Positions 8,753 to 17,960 are shown, counted from the stretch's first letter. The stretch is DNA of 64,000 bases from UBA10347 sp905182135 (GCA_963925805.1 CAWUSE010000002.1:62001-126000), one strand, 5' to 3'. The notes: generated by a model from the letters alone, not told the origin. Translations and numbers: made by a program.

Positions 8753-9586
8753 CTAGCGTCCGATTCGGCCAACCAAGCCTCGAGCGCCGCCGCCGAGCAA
8801 TGTGATCGCAAACAGACCAACTGCAACAAGAACGATGGTGGCACCAGACGGCGTATCTCCATAATAGGACGCGACGACACCGGCGAGCGCACTGCCCGCC
8901 CCGAGAGCTATGCCGAGCAGATAGGTCGACCGGAAGCTGCGAGCGAGAAGTTGCGCTGTCGCGACGGGTACGACCATCAGGGCGCTCACAAGCAAGACAC
9001 CGACGACTCGCATGGCGATCACCACGGTGAACGCAGCGAACACGGCCAACGTCAGATTGAGCGCTAACACCGGCAGGCCATTGACAGCAGCGAACTCCTC
9101 GTCATCGCCAACGGCAAACAATGCTGGCCCCACGACAGCAGTCACCACCACTACGACCCCTGCCAGCACAGCGAAGGCGATCAGGTCCATGTTGGTGGTC
9201 GTGGTGATGCTGCCAAATAAGTACTGGTTGAGCGAACGCCCACCTGCAGGAGCCCGACTCACCAACACCACGCCACCAGCGATGCCTCCATAGAAGAGCA
9301 TGGCCAGGGCGATGTCGGCGATCTCGGTTCGGCGGGCGCGCATGAGTTCGAGCACGACGGCTCCCACGACTGCGGTGATGAGGGCGACGGCCAACGGCGC
9401 CCGGTCGAGCACCAGCCCAAGCCCCACACCCGTGACAGCCACATGGCCCAGGCCGTCACCGATCAAGGCCAGCCGCCGCTGGACCAGGAAGATCCCAACG
9501 GCAGGAGCAGCGAAACCGACGAGGAGCGCAGCAATCATGGCCCGGCGCATGAAGTCGTAGTCGAGAAATTCGAGTGCAGCGATCAC
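8753..9586 (-). CDS. znuB: Zinc/manganese ABC transporter permease
   Basis: At 277 residues this is a polytopic ABC-3 (ZnuB/TroC-type) inner-membrane permease with about eight hydrophobic segments. FLVQRRLALIGDGLGHVAVTG near residue 35 is the family signature, and GVLLVSALMVVPVATAQLLA lies in a central helix. Its start overlaps the end of the ATPase gene by four bases (ATGA), so it is the third gene of a znuA-znuC-znuB operon. The Zur-type regulator upstream and the acidic His loop of the binding protein favour zinc as substrate. Confidence 0.93.
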   Translation of the reverse strand: MIAALEFLDYDFMRRAMIAALLVGFAAPAVGIFLVQRRLALIGDGLGHVAVTGVGLGLVLDRAPLAVALITAVVGAVVLELMRARRTEIADIALAMLFYGGIAGGVVLVSRAPAGGRSLNQYLFGSITTTTNMDLIAFAVLAGVVVVVTAVVGPALFAVGDDEEFAAVNGLPVLALNLTLAVFAAFTVVIAMRVVGVLLVSALMVVPVATAQLLARSFRSTYLLGIALGAGSALAGVVASYYGDTPSGATIVLVAVGLFAITLLGGGARGLVGRIGR

Positions 9587-10353
9587 CGGGGAAACAGTCC
9601 GAACGTGCTTGGGACGTGAACGACCGCGTCGGCGCAGTGTGGGTCGTGGCCGTCTACGCCGACCAAGGCCGCTGAACGCTGCTTCGGGTCGCCGTCAAAG
9701 ATCACAGATCCATCAGCCAGGTGCACGGCTCGGGTCACAACACCGTCGAGCGGGCCGAGCTCATGAAGCACGATCAGCAACGTGATGCCCCGACCCGCTA
9801 GGGAGCGAAACACCTCGGCGAGAGTGTCCTGGCTCTCCTGATCGACACCGGCAAAGGGCTCGTCCAGAACGAGGGCCTTGGCTTGGCTAGCCAATGCTCG
9901 AGCAACCAATGCTCGGCGCTGCTGACCTCCTGACAGCTCGCGGACGGGAGTGCGGTGCTGCGCATCGAGCCCGACCGTGCGGATTGCTTCAGCGACCTCA
10001 TAGCGATCAGAGTGCCGATAGCGGCCGAACATTCCGGTTCGGCCAAGACGCCCAGTCCGCACCAACTCCTCGAGCGTCGACGGGATCGGCGAGGTCGACG
10101 GTTGGCGCTGCGGCACATAGCCAACAACGGAACGGCCTTTGAGCTGATCAAATGGCTGACCGAACCACTCGACGTCTCCGCCATAGGAATCGATCAGTCC
10201 AAGCGCCCCCTTCACCAGTGTCGACTTGCCCGACCCGTTGGATCCGAGCAGAGCGACAACTTCACCCGACTCGATGCGCAGGTCGGCGCTGGCCGCAACG
10301 ATACCGCGATAGCCAAAGCTGGCATTGGCGAACCGTAGGGCCGGCGGGCTCAT
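9583..10353 (-). CDS. znuC: Zinc ABC transporter ATP-binding protein
   Basis: This 256-residue ABC ATPase has Walker A GSNGSGKST near residue 39, the signature LSGGQQRRALVARALA, Walker B ALVLDEPFAGVD and an H-loop in LIVLHELG. It powers import by the adjacent permease. The ATG at 10353 overlaps the binding-protein stop as ATGA; a TTG two codons upstream is less likely. The last residues (HDPHCADAVVHVP) are Cys/His-bearing and may bind metal. Confidence 0.93.
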   Translation of the reverse strand: MSPPALRFANASFGYRGIVAASADLRIESGEVVALLGSNGSGKSTLVKGALGLIDSYGGDVEWFGQPFDQLKGRSVVGYVPQRQPSTSPIPSTLEELVRTGRLGRTGMFGRYRHSDRYEVAEAIRTVGLDAQHRTPVRELSGGQQRRALVARALASQAKALVLDEPFAGVDQESQDTLAEVFRSLAGRGITLLIVLHELGPLDGVVTRAVHLADGSVIFDGDPKQRSAALVGVDGHDPHCADAVVHVPSTFGLFPR

Positions 10354-11390
10354 GAGCAATCCAGACCACGGCGTAGAGCCGCCAGGTTCGAGCGCATCAC
10401 CTGGAAGTAGTCGAGACCAGATGCCGTTTCACTCAGCGTCTCAAGTGGGTCGAGTACATCGGTCGTCGCTCCGGTCTCGTCAGCGATTGTCTGTGCCACG
10501 CCGGGGTCGACCAGTTTCTCGTAGTAGATCACCAATACTTGCTCGGCTCGAACGAGGTCGGAGACATTAGCGAGCTGTGCTGCCGAGGGTTCCTGTTCTG
10601 GCGACAAACCCGCTATCCCGGCCTGGTTCAGGCCGTAACGGTTTGCCAGGTAGCCAAACGAGCGGTGGCTGGTGACCAGGTCCAAACGCGCACACTCGGC
10701 CAGGCCCTGCTGGAACTCGTTGTCAAGCTCGTCAAATTGGAAGCGCAGCGCAGCAGCGTTCTGCAGGAAGGATTCGGCGTTCTCCGGATCTATTTCGGCT
10801 AGCCGAGCCGCCGTGGCATCGGCAACATCGGCCAACCGAATGGGATCAAGCCAGAAGTGCGGATCGACACCACCATGATCGTCCTCGTCATGATGTTCTG
10901 ACTCGGGTTCCTCTCCTTCATGATCCTCTCCTTCGAGGTCGAGAGTGGCCGACGACGTAACGTCAAACACCCGCTCGGCAGCGGCCCCTCGAATTGCTTC
11001 GTCTAGCGCCGGAGCAAAGCCTGCGAGGTACACAATCAGATCAGCGTCTAGCAGCGCTACGACATCGAGCGGGGTCAGTTCAAGATCGTGCGTCTCTGCA
11101 CCGGGTGGCGTCAGGTTGTCGACGGCGACATGCTCTCCTCCTACTTGCTCGGCCACAAAAACCAGCGGGTAGAAAGACCCAACGATGTCCAGCGGCGACG
11201 ACGCCTCGCTTGCTACAGCCTCGCTTGCCGCCCCACCGCCATCACCGCTGCTACCGCAATCGGCAAGTACCAGCGTGAGTGCGAGGGACATTATCAACGC
11301 TGCGGGGCTCCGACCGGCTCGCCTGGCCGACCCATCGCCCAATGGAAACTTCTTTGTCAAGGTCACTTTTGGATTCTTTGTCAAGGTCAC
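10350..11390 (-). CDS. znuA: Zinc ABC transporter substrate-binding lipoprotein
   Basis: The protein has a lipoprotein signal peptide ending LTLVLADC, then a ZnuA/TroA fold: SFYPLVFVAEQVGG, LTPPGAETHDLELTP, and DPHFWLDP. A long acidic histidine-rich loop (EDHEGEEPESEHHDEDDH) sits between the first metal-site histidine region and DPHFWLDP, as in zinc-specific members. SHRSFGYLANRYGL and a late ADETG complete the site. The start is uncertain: the N-terminal 30 codons include a perfect 24-bp tandem duplication and several GTG/TTG codons, so translation may begin nearer 11339 at a TTG. It is first in the operon, divergent from the regulator. Confidence 0.9.
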   Translation of the reverse strand: MTLTKNPKVTLTKKFPLGDGSARRAGRSPAALIMSLALTLVLADCGSSGDGGGAASEAVASEASSPLDIVGSFYPLVFVAEQVGGEHVAVDNLTPPGAETHDLELTPLDVVALLDADLIVYLAGFAPALDEAIRGAAAERVFDVTSSATLDLEGEDHEGEEPESEHHDEDDHGGVDPHFWLDPIRLADVADATAARLAEIDPENAESFLQNAAALRFQFDELDNEFQQGLAECARLDLVTSHRSFGYLANRYGLNQAGIAGLSPEQEPSAAQLANVSDLVRAEQVLVIYYEKLVDPGVAQTIADETGATTDVLDPLETLSETASGLDYFQVMRSNLAALRRGLDCS

Positions 11391-11397
11391 TTTTGGA
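11350..11397. repeat. Perfect 24-bp tandem duplication at the znuA 5' end
   Basis: Two identical 24-bp units lie head to tail (11350-11373 and 11374-11397). On the minus strand each contains GTGACCTTGACA, so each supplies a possible GTG or TTG start and a TTGACA-like -35 element. The length is a multiple of three, so the duplication keeps the znuA frame open. Confidence 0.9.
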
Positions 11398-11405
11398 GAC
11401 TACCA

Positions 11406-11449
11406 AGAATGGTTCCTATTCCTACTTCTTTAGGAATGGGTCCTGTTCC
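11406..11449. promoter_or_regulatory. Two palindromic operator-like sites between znuA and the Zur gene
   Basis: AGAATGGTTCCTATTCC (11406-11422) and GGAATGGGTCCTGTTCC (11433-11449) are two 17-bp imperfect palindromes with the shared pattern GAATGG..CCT.TTCC, spaced 27 bp centre to centre. They lie in the short divergent region between the zinc-uptake operon and the Fur-family gene, where a Zur dimer pair would be expected to bind. The assignment is from position and symmetry only. Confidence 0.6.
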
Positions 11450-11483
11450 GAAACATGTTTTCTGGCGACTAGCATCCATACCC

Positions 11484-11957
11484 ATGAGCCCCGCACCGGA
11501 AATCGAAGCAGAAGCAGAGGCAGAGACACAGGCAGTACACGACTTTGCTGGCCAACGCCTGCGAGACGCCGAGCAGATGTACACCAAGGGACGACGCGAG
11601 CTGGTCATGCTTTTGTACGAGTATGGCCGCCCGGCCACGATTCTCCAGTTGATCGACCAGGGCGCCGCACTCACGCAGAGTTCCATGTACCGAAATATGG
11701 TCGATCTCGAAACCGTCGGAGTCGTGCAGAAGATCACTGGCGGCGACGATCTGGCGCGCTACGAGCTGGCCGAGGAACTCATTGGCCACCATCACCACCT
11801 GATCTGCACCGAGTGCGGCTCGGTCGACGACTTCGTCGTGCCAGCCAGCACTGAGCGGGGCCTGGACGCTGGGTTCAAAAAGGCGCTGGTCGGTACCGGA
11901 TTCCAAATCCATGGACACCGCTTGGACGTCCTAGGGATCTGCGCCGAATGCGGCTGA
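11484..11957 (+). CDS. zur: Fur-family transcriptional regulator, probably Zur
   Basis: This 157-residue protein has a winged-helix DNA-binding half (GRRELVMLLYEYGRPATILQ, TQSSMYRNMVDLETVGVVQK). A metal half follows, with GHHHHLICTECGSVDDF and a terminal ICAEC, whose two CxxC pairs form the structural zinc site. HHHH and nearby acidic residues are the regulatory site region. Its position divergent from znuACB makes zinc-responsive repression of uptake the likely role. An acidic EIEAEAEAETQ precedes the core. The ATG at 11484 (MSPAPE) is selected; the frame is open far upstream, but only by crossing znuA on the opposite strand. Confidence 0.9.
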   Translation: MSPAPEIEAEAEAETQAVHDFAGQRLRDAEQMYTKGRRELVMLLYEYGRPATILQLIDQGAALTQSSMYRNMVDLETVGVVQKITGGDDLARYELAEELIGHHHHLICTECGSVDDFVVPASTERGLDAGFKKALVGTGFQIHGHRLDVLGICAECG

Positions 11958-12017
11958 CATGCCCATCATCGACCTTACGGGGAACCCTTGCTTGCGCGCT
12001 ACAGAGCGTGTTCGTTG

Positions 12018-13376
12018 ATGAACGCCGATAGTCCCACTCCCGACGACGCATATAGCCATAGCCACAGTCACGACGGTGGCGGCTGGTCCGCGTGGCCTCG
12101 AACCGGCATGCTTCAGGCGGTACTGGTCATCATCGCCTGCTGCGCTGTGGCCACCGTATTCGGCATCATTGCACTCTGGCCCTCAGAAGAGGGGCGCCAG
12201 TCGGTCGTCTCGAACGCCGACGAGATGGGCCTGGTCACCGACAGGCTGTCCGCTGTCGTCACCGACATTACCGACGGCCCCTGCTCGTACTCCACCGCAG
12301 ACCGCCCGCAACCATGCCGAATGATTTTCTTTGAGCTACACGAAGGTCCCAACAAAGGCCAGATCCTGTCCCTGCCCGAGTTCAACCTGGCACAGGACCG
12401 TTTCACTGATCGGGTTGACCCCGGCTCCAAGATCATCGTTGGTTATGAAGACGCAACTGACTTCTACTTCTATGCCGACCGCGACCGTCGTGTTTCTCTC
12501 GCCTGGCTCGGCGCTCTCTTTGCAGCGATCGTCATCGGATTCGGCCGCCTTCGCGGATTCCTGGCGCTCGTCGCTATGGCCTCGACGCTGGCCGTACTGG
12601 TGTTGTTCGTGGGCCCTTCGGTGCTCGACGGTAACGACCCGGTATTGGTCTCGGTGGTCGCTGCCGCCGCAATAGCATTCGTCAGCTTGTACCTGACGCA
12701 CGGGTTCACACCCACCACCACCATTGCACTCTCGGGCACCTTGGCCGCTCTCGCTCTGACGTTCGGGCTCTCATGGGCCATGTTCGAGATCGCACAGTTC
12801 ACTGGCCTTGCTACCGAAGAAGCCCTGATCCTCCCCTTTCTGTCAGAGAACATCAACGTCGCTGGCTTACTCCTCGGCGGTGCCGTAATCGGCGCTCTCG
12901 GCGCGCTCGACGACGTCACCGTCACTCAGGTAGCGACCGTTGCCGAGCTCCGCCGCCACAACCCCAACCTGAGCTCCACTGAACTCACCGCGTCAGGCAT
13001 ACGCATCGGACGCGAACACATCGCCTCTACCGTCAACACCCTGCTGCTCGCCTACGCCGGTGCGAGCATGCCGCTGCTACTGCTCTTCGCCGTGTCTGAC
13101 CAATCCCTCGTAATGATTGCAAACTCTGAACTGATCGCCGTCGAGATCGTGAGGACGCTATGTGGATCTATTGGCCTGATCGCCGCCGTCCCGGTCACTA
13201 CCGCACTCGCTGCAGCGGTCCTACGTCCCGCCAACCATGACGCAGAACCTCAAGACCAGAGCGATTCAGCCAGCGAGAGCCTCTCCTCACCCGAAAAAGA
13301 CGCCGATGCCCCCGCCTCTGCAGGACTCGACCGCCCACCTCGGTGGGAAGACTTCGCGCCCGACGAGACGATTTGA
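12018..13376 (+). CDS. YibE/F-like polytopic membrane protein
   Basis: About 452 residues. A His-rich N-terminus (YSHSHSHDGGG) precedes a first membrane helix near residues 30-52, a soluble region of about 110 residues resembling an OB-like segment (GQILSLPEFN...GSKIIVGYED), and then about seven more helices. GGAVIGALGALDDVTVTQVA and REHIASTVNTLLLAYAGASM are hallmarks of the YibE/F family. Function is not established; the His cluster and placement just after zur suggest metal-related membrane work, which is inference. The C-terminal 60 residues are acidic and disordered. The ATG at 12018 is preferred over a TTG at 11988. Confidence 0.85.
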   Translation: MNADSPTPDDAYSHSHSHDGGGWSAWPRTGMLQAVLVIIACCAVATVFGIIALWPSEEGRQSVVSNADEMGLVTDRLSAVVTDITDGPCSYSTADRPQPCRMIFFELHEGPNKGQILSLPEFNLAQDRFTDRVDPGSKIIVGYEDATDFYFYADRDRRVSLAWLGALFAAIVIGFGRLRGFLALVAMASTLAVLVLFVGPSVLDGNDPVLVSVVAAAAIAFVSLYLTHGFTPTTTIALSGTLAALALTFGLSWAMFEIAQFTGLATEEALILPFLSENINVAGLLLGGAVIGALGALDDVTVTQVATVAELRRHNPNLSSTELTASGIRIGREHIASTVNTLLLAYAGASMPLLLLFAVSDQSLVMIANSELIAVEIVRTLCGSIGLIAAVPVTTALAAAVLRPANHDAEPQDQSDSASESLSSPEKDADAPASAGLDRPPRWEDFAPDETI

Positions 13377-13419
13377 TCACGACTACATCAACCAATGAGC
13401 ATTAAGCGCCAGGTGCCTC

Positions 13420-13992
13420 TCAGCCGCGGGCCATGGAGAAGAACTCATCGTTGGGGCGGATCGCTGCCAAATTCGCGAGGCGGTTAGACATGGCAAAGAA
13501 CGCCGCAATCGCGCCGATGTCCCAGATCTCGTCGTCGGTGAAGCCGCCAGCCCGCATGTGATCGAGATGTGCATCGGCCACTGTGGCCGACTCGTGCGCA
13601 ACCATGAGCGCAAATTCGACGATGTGCTGCTCTCGCTCGGACAGATCGGCTTTGCTTGGATTCGTCGCCAACTGGTCTGAGATCAGCGGGTTCTTTGCTC
13701 GGATGCGCAAGATCGCGCCATGTGCGACCACGCAGTACAAACAACCGTTGGAGGCGCTGGTGGCGACCACAATCATTTCGCGCTCAGCCTTGGACAGCCC
13801 ATTGGACTTGTCCATGAGCGCATCGTGTGCCGCAAAGAACGCACGAAACTCGTCGGGTCGATGCGCTAGCGCAAGAAACACGTTCGGTACGAAACCCGAC
13901 TTCTCTTGAACCGTCTCAATCATCTCACGGATGTCGGCGGGCATATCTTCCAACGCAGGAACAGGAAACCGGGAAATGGCGTGATCACTCAT
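13420..13992 (-). CDS. AhpD/carboxymuconolactone-decarboxylase-family peroxidase-like protein
   Basis: The 190-residue all-helical protein carries the CxxCxxxH redox motif as CLYCVVAH in LSKAEREMIVVATSASNGC..., typical of the uncharacterised peroxidase-related branch of the AhpD-like superfamily. A long EKSGFVPNVFLALAHRP precedes it and DIGAIAAFFAMSNRLANL follows. It probably reduces peroxides or peroxynitrite with a thiol partner. The ATG at 13992 (MSDHAIS) is preferred; two ATGs just upstream are possible. It is convergent with the YibE/F gene. Confidence 0.88.
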   Translation of the reverse strand: MSDHAISRFPVPALEDMPADIREMIETVQEKSGFVPNVFLALAHRPDEFRAFFAAHDALMDKSNGLSKAEREMIVVATSASNGCLYCVVAHGAILRIRAKNPLISDQLATNPSKADLSEREQHIVEFALMVAHESATVADAHLDHMRAGGFTDDEIWDIGAIAAFFAMSNRLANLAAIRPNDEFFSMARG

Positions 13993-14052
13993 ACCCATCA
14001 ATCTAGCGAGCGGTCAGACAGTGACCGCAGCCAGAACCTGAGCGAGAAGCGG

Positions 14053-14499
14053 TTAGTCGTCGGGGCGCGAGCTATCAAAGATCACAGGATCATCGAATCC
14101 GGCGTAAAGCCATAACCGGTAACGGCTAATCCGGCCTTCGGTCAGGTCGAAGAAGCTAAACACCGTGGCTTGGATCACCTGGCCTGTGGGCAGCTTCCCA
14201 AGCCAAGGCCCAGTATGGACGCCCGAAAAGGACCACCACGCCATCACGGTGTCGCCGTTACCGACGACGCGCTCGATAGTCACGTCAAGATCCGTGATGT
14301 AACGACGGAATCCTTTCGCGTGGGCCACCAATCCAGCTCGGCCGACTGGACCCCCGAAGGCTTGATTGGCCTCGTCCACCATGTCCGCGTGCGCCAAGTT
14401 CTCTATCAGGTCCAGCTCACCTTCAGCGACAACTCGCTCGAGATAGGTCCGCATCAACGCTTCGGGATCGAGTTCCTCAGTGCCCACAATTTCGTTCAA
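14053..14499 (-). CDS. SnoaL-like (NTF2-fold) ester cyclase family protein
   Basis: About 148 residues form a SnoaL-like cone: ALMRTYLERVVAEGELDLIE, DEANQAFGGPVGRAGLVAHA, then AWWSFSGVHTGPWLGKLPTGQ and GRISRYRLWLY. Proteins of this kind are cyclases, isomerases or hydrolases, or binding proteins with no catalysis. The TTG at 14499 has AAAGGA nine bases upstream and is preferred; a GTG at 14487 (VGTEELDP) matches family N-termini and is the alternative. The frame is open to 14673, but the extra residues look like intergenic sequence. It diverges from a CoA-transferase. Confidence 0.8.
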   Translation of the reverse strand: MNEIVGTEELDPEALMRTYLERVVAEGELDLIENLAHADMVDEANQAFGGPVGRAGLVAHAKGFRRYITDLDVTIERVVGNGDTVMAWWSFSGVHTGPWLGKLPTGQVIQATVFSFFDLTEGRISRYRLWLYAGFDDPVIFDSSRPDD

Positions 14500-14687
14500 C
14501 TGCCCGGTCCTTTCAGCTACTAACCAACCCTCGCAAGAGTAGCGCTGCTCCCGCTCGACCTCGGTGTGTTCAAGCCGGCGCGACTCTGGATCCGCAGCAA
14601 TGGCCGGCGAGCGCGTAAGTTCGACAGCGTGCTGACAATTCGTAATCCAGATCTCACCATCGTAAATACCCAACCGGTAGTGCTGCT

Positions 14688-15854
14688 ATGAGCTCGGGCC
14701 AGGGAGCACTGACCGGCGTTCGCGTTGTCGACCTGACCACGATTCTGATGGGACCAATGGCGGCTCGGATGTTGGCTGACCATGGCGCCGACGTGATCCG
14801 GGTCGATGCGCCAACAGCATCGAAGGACATAGTCGGCGGAGCCAGTGGGTTGAGCGCCATCGTGCTCGACACCCATCGCAACAAACGAAGCGTAATCCTC
14901 GACTTGAAAACCGATGAGGGTGCGGCTGCCATGGTCGATCTGATCGCCAGCGCCGATGTTCTGGTCACGAACATGCGATCTGCGGCCCTTGATCGCCTTG
15001 GTCTCTCGGCGAAGCGACTTCGGGCTATTCACCCCGCCCTCATCCATTGTGTTGCAAACGGCTACGGGGCCGATGGCCCCTACGCAGACCGGGCCGCCTA
15101 TGACGACGCTATTCAAGCAATTAGCGGTCTGGCCGCGCTCCCTACCCGTATCTCGGGCGAACCCGCCTATGTGCCATCTGTCATCGTCGATAAGACATGC
15201 GCTTTGTTCGTCGTGCAAGCAGTGATGGCAGCACTGTTGCATCGGCACAACACCGATGAGGGTCAGACCATTCGGGTGCCCATGTTCGAAACCATGGTGT
15301 CGTTTCTGCTCGTCGAGCATCTGCGCGGAGCAGCATTGGTTCCGCCACAAGGCGAACTCGGCTACAAGCGCCTACTAAACCCGAATCGGAGGCCGTATCG
15401 AGCTGCCGATGGCTGGATTGCACTGCTCCCTTACAACGATGCCAACTGGCGGGACTTCTTCGCCTTGATCGGCCGGCCAGTACTCGCTGACGATCCTCGG
15501 TTCTTGACCCACGACGCTCGTATCGAGAACGCAACTGAGCTCTACCAGTTCCTTGTCGACGCGGCGCCTACTCGCACCGTCGACGAGTGGATCTCGATCT
15601 GCGCGCAGCACTCGATCCCGGCAAGCCCAGTGCTCGACATCGACGATCTCTTCGATGATCCACATCTCACCGCCGTTGATCTGATGCCGATTGTGGAACA
15701 TCCTCATCTCGGTGAGTACCGCACCATCAGGCACCCTGTCAGCTACGACACGATGTCGACAGAGTTACGGCACCACGCTCCCATTCCGGGTGAACACACT
15801 GCCGAGATATTTCGTGACCTCGGATGGCCCGAGGACCGCGTCCAAGCGTTATGA
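14688..15854 (+). CDS. CaiB/BaiF-family (class III) CoA-transferase
   Basis: The 388-residue protein begins with LTGVRVVDLTTILMGPMAAR and DHGADVIRVDAP, the CoA-binding N-domain of class III CoA-transferases. AAYDDAIQAISGLAAL holds the likely catalytic aspartate that forms the aspartyl-CoA intermediate. The C-terminal RTVDEWISICAQHSIPASPV is typical. The enzyme moves CoA between carboxylic acids to activate a substrate; the acid is unknown. It is the first of three in the window. Confidence 0.92.
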   Translation: MSSGQGALTGVRVVDLTTILMGPMAARMLADHGADVIRVDAPTASKDIVGGASGLSAIVLDTHRNKRSVILDLKTDEGAAAMVDLIASADVLVTNMRSAALDRLGLSAKRLRAIHPALIHCVANGYGADGPYADRAAYDDAIQAISGLAALPTRISGEPAYVPSVIVDKTCALFVVQAVMAALLHRHNTDEGQTIRVPMFETMVSFLLVEHLRGAALVPPQGELGYKRLLNPNRRPYRAADGWIALLPYNDANWRDFFALIGRPVLADDPRFLTHDARIENATELYQFLVDAAPTRTVDEWISICAQHSIPASPVLDIDDLFDDPHLTAVDLMPIVEHPHLGEYRTIRHPVSYDTMSTELRHHAPIPGEHTAEIFRDLGWPEDRVQAL

Positions 15855-15970
15855 CTGAGGGCAGTGCTACCCGGTTCAATTTTCAATCGGTTCACAGCAA
15901 CCGCCGGTGCCTATCCAACCCGATAGCGACTGTTGAACGCACCGTTTGCTACCGGGCCGCTACGACGTTC

Positions 15971-16816
15971 TCAAAATGGGCGATCGCCCAACAGCGTCAC
16001 GCGTTCGACTCGACGATGCTGCCCGCCATGGTCAGGTACCGCATAGTGCTGGGTGCACCGGTTATCCCACTGGGCGATGCTGTTCTCTTCCCAACGGAAG
16101 CGGCATTGGACTTCAGGGATTTCTGCCTGGCGAACAAGTAAGCGTCGCAGCGGGCGAGATTCGTCGGCTGTCATGCCGTCTATGCCCAAGGTGAACTGCC
16201 GATTGATGAAGAGAATCTTATTGCCGGTCACAGGATGTGACCGAACGACCGGGTGCTTCTGATCTGGGTATTCCTCTTGCGCCTCGGCCTGTTCCTGCTC
16301 GGACATACCGCGTCCGAACGCCTTGGCATAGGAATGGATCGCGTACATCCCATCAATCTGCTCTTTGACCGCGTCATCGAGCAGGTCATAAGCCAGCTCC
16401 ATATTTGCGAAGCAGGTGTCGCCCCCCCAGCCTGGAATAACGCGGCCAAAGAGAACCGACCCCAGCGGCGGTGCTTCGCGGAAGGTCACATCAGAATGCC
16501 AGGTGTCGGCTGACAGGAAGCTCTGGGGCGACGAATCCAGAACGATAATTTCAGGATGCTTCTCAACATGCTGAACGAATGGATGGACCTCGAGCTCGCC
16601 CAACGCCCGCCCGTACTCAACGTGCTGACCCTGGGTCAGATCCTGGCCGCGGAAAAATAACACTTTGTGATCGAGCCACGCTTGTTGAACCTCAGCGATG
16701 ACCTCATCGTCGAAGTCACGCAAGTCAACATTGCTGACCTCGGCCCCGATTGCACCGGTCATTGGTTCGACCTTGATCCGGTTGAAGTCCCGCGCTGCAA
16801 CAGCGTCAATTCTCAT
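15971..16816 (-). CDS. TauD/TfdA-family dioxygenase
   Basis: About 281 residues with the TauD core: MTGAIGAEVSNVDLRDF, WLDHKVLFFRGQ, iron ligands in TWHSDVTF (HxD), and a distal His in NRCTQHYAVPDH, followed by RRVERVTLLGD with the 2-oxoglutarate arginine. GDTCFANMELAYDLL is the usual linker. It probably hydroxylates a sulfonate or carboxylate to release sulfite or another leaving group; the substrate is unproven. The ATG at 16816 (MRIDAV) is chosen over an upstream ATG at 16882, whose residues do not match the family. Confidence 0.92.
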   Translation of the reverse strand: MRIDAVAARDFNRIKVEPMTGAIGAEVSNVDLRDFDDEVIAEVQQAWLDHKVLFFRGQDLTQGQHVEYGRALGELEVHPFVQHVEKHPEIIVLDSSPQSFLSADTWHSDVTFREAPPLGSVLFGRVIPGWGGDTCFANMELAYDLLDDAVKEQIDGMYAIHSYAKAFGRGMSEQEQAEAQEEYPDQKHPVVRSHPVTGNKILFINRQFTLGIDGMTADESRPLRRLLVRQAEIPEVQCRFRWEENSIAQWDNRCTQHYAVPDHGGQHRRVERVTLLGDRPF

Positions 16817-17302
16817 AGAAGCCCCCAAGCCTGTTGCCGCACCGTAGCGAAATATCAGGTGCCTGAAAAGTGGCAGCTCCATTCGACCATTACTGACTGG
16901 CCCCTCGTTTGATCTCAGACCAGCGGAACAGATCGGACAAAACTCGCGCTTACATGCCGGCTGGTTCTCAGTCGCAGGCCAGACTTTCGTACCTGGGGCC
17001 TTGCGTTAACGTATTTGCACTGCCACTCACCGCAACACTTGTCTCGGATCGAATAGCGGCGGCCCTCACAGCTGTTAGCGAGGACAGGACAGAACTTGTG
17101 ACGTTGCGGTTATGGGTTAGACCAAGGCGTTTAGCTAGGTGTGCTCGAGCCCTAGAGTCCGGCAGTTCACGCTGCTAGGCGGTTCGTCATCACACAGGTC
17201 CGGTCGAGGGCGATAACCCTGAACGACGCGTTAGAGCGACTCACGCAGTGCCGCTCCGCTTGCGGCTGGTAACACGCTTCTCACTTATTAAACGACGGCT
17301 CC
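16817..17302. other. Stretch without a recognisable gene
   Basis: Short open frames occur (for example plus strand 16909-17178), but none has a recognisable domain, family composition or ribosome-binding site. The right end contains a small inverted repeat (CGGCT-gagg-AGCCG, near 17296-17309) overlapping the end of the LLM pseudogene, which may be an old terminator. Confidence 0.4.
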
Positions 17303-17960
17303 TCAGCCGGGACCAAGAAGGACGCCACCAAGCAATGTCATGGCCTCCTCCAACAGCGCCGGATCATTACCCATGGTCGGGGCCAACGTAATCTCATCGA
17401 CACCGGAACTCTCGAACGACTCCAATTGCTGTCAACAGTCCTCAGGAGCGCCGAACACAACGAATGCAGAAACAAGTTCGCCAGTCAGGTCTAGCCGGAT
17501 CGCTCCAGCAGAGGCTCCCAAGAGCGGCTTCACGACCTTCCAAAACCCACTTCGGCGCATCGATGAAGGCACATAACTCGCTTGGATCCGACCAATGACG
17601 ATGTTGCGGGCTGCCTTTGCCGCTATGTCTGAGTCTTCGTGAACGCTCGTATGGAGATACAGCACCGTCGGGTAAGGGCCGTTTTCGTTCAGAATGGCCA
17701 TGGCCCACTCGAGATAGGTCCGCGTAGAAAGTGCGGAGGAGGCCACCCCGCCGGCGCACTCCCGTGCCAGGGCGAGCAGTTGAAGCCCCTCGGCGGCAAG
17801 CCACGGCACCGCGTCGATGTCTGCGAGGTACTGCAGGCGAGCCTCGCCCACCGTGTCGAAGCCGTCGGTCTAAATGACCTGTTCGCCGGCAAGGAGATCA
17901 GCGACAACAGCCAGCAATCACGGCTGGAGCTGATCACCGATTCCGGCATCCACCCTCTCG
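17303..17960 (-). pseudogene. LLM-class flavin oxidoreductase, decayed
   Basis: Read on the minus strand in one frame, the C-terminal two thirds of an LLM oxidoreductase is present: LLAVVADLLAGEQVI, TDGFDTVGEARLQYLADIDA, GPYPTVLYLHTSVHEDSD, RLDLTGELVSAFVVFGAPED, SSGVDEITLAPTMGNDPALL. At least three in-frame stops interrupt it: a TGA near 17935, a TAG at about 17872 and a TGA at about 17432. The flavin-binding N-terminal third is missing. The rest is well conserved, so decay is probably recent. Confidence 0.85.

Noticed and set aside
11088..11957. Zur protein of 289 residues starting at 11088
   Set aside because: The extra N-terminus is antisense to znuA and has no family similarity; the ATG at 11484 fits the known Fur length.
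16909..17178. 89-codon plus-strand gene
   Set aside because: No recognisable domain, no ribosome-binding site, and composition typical of random sequence.
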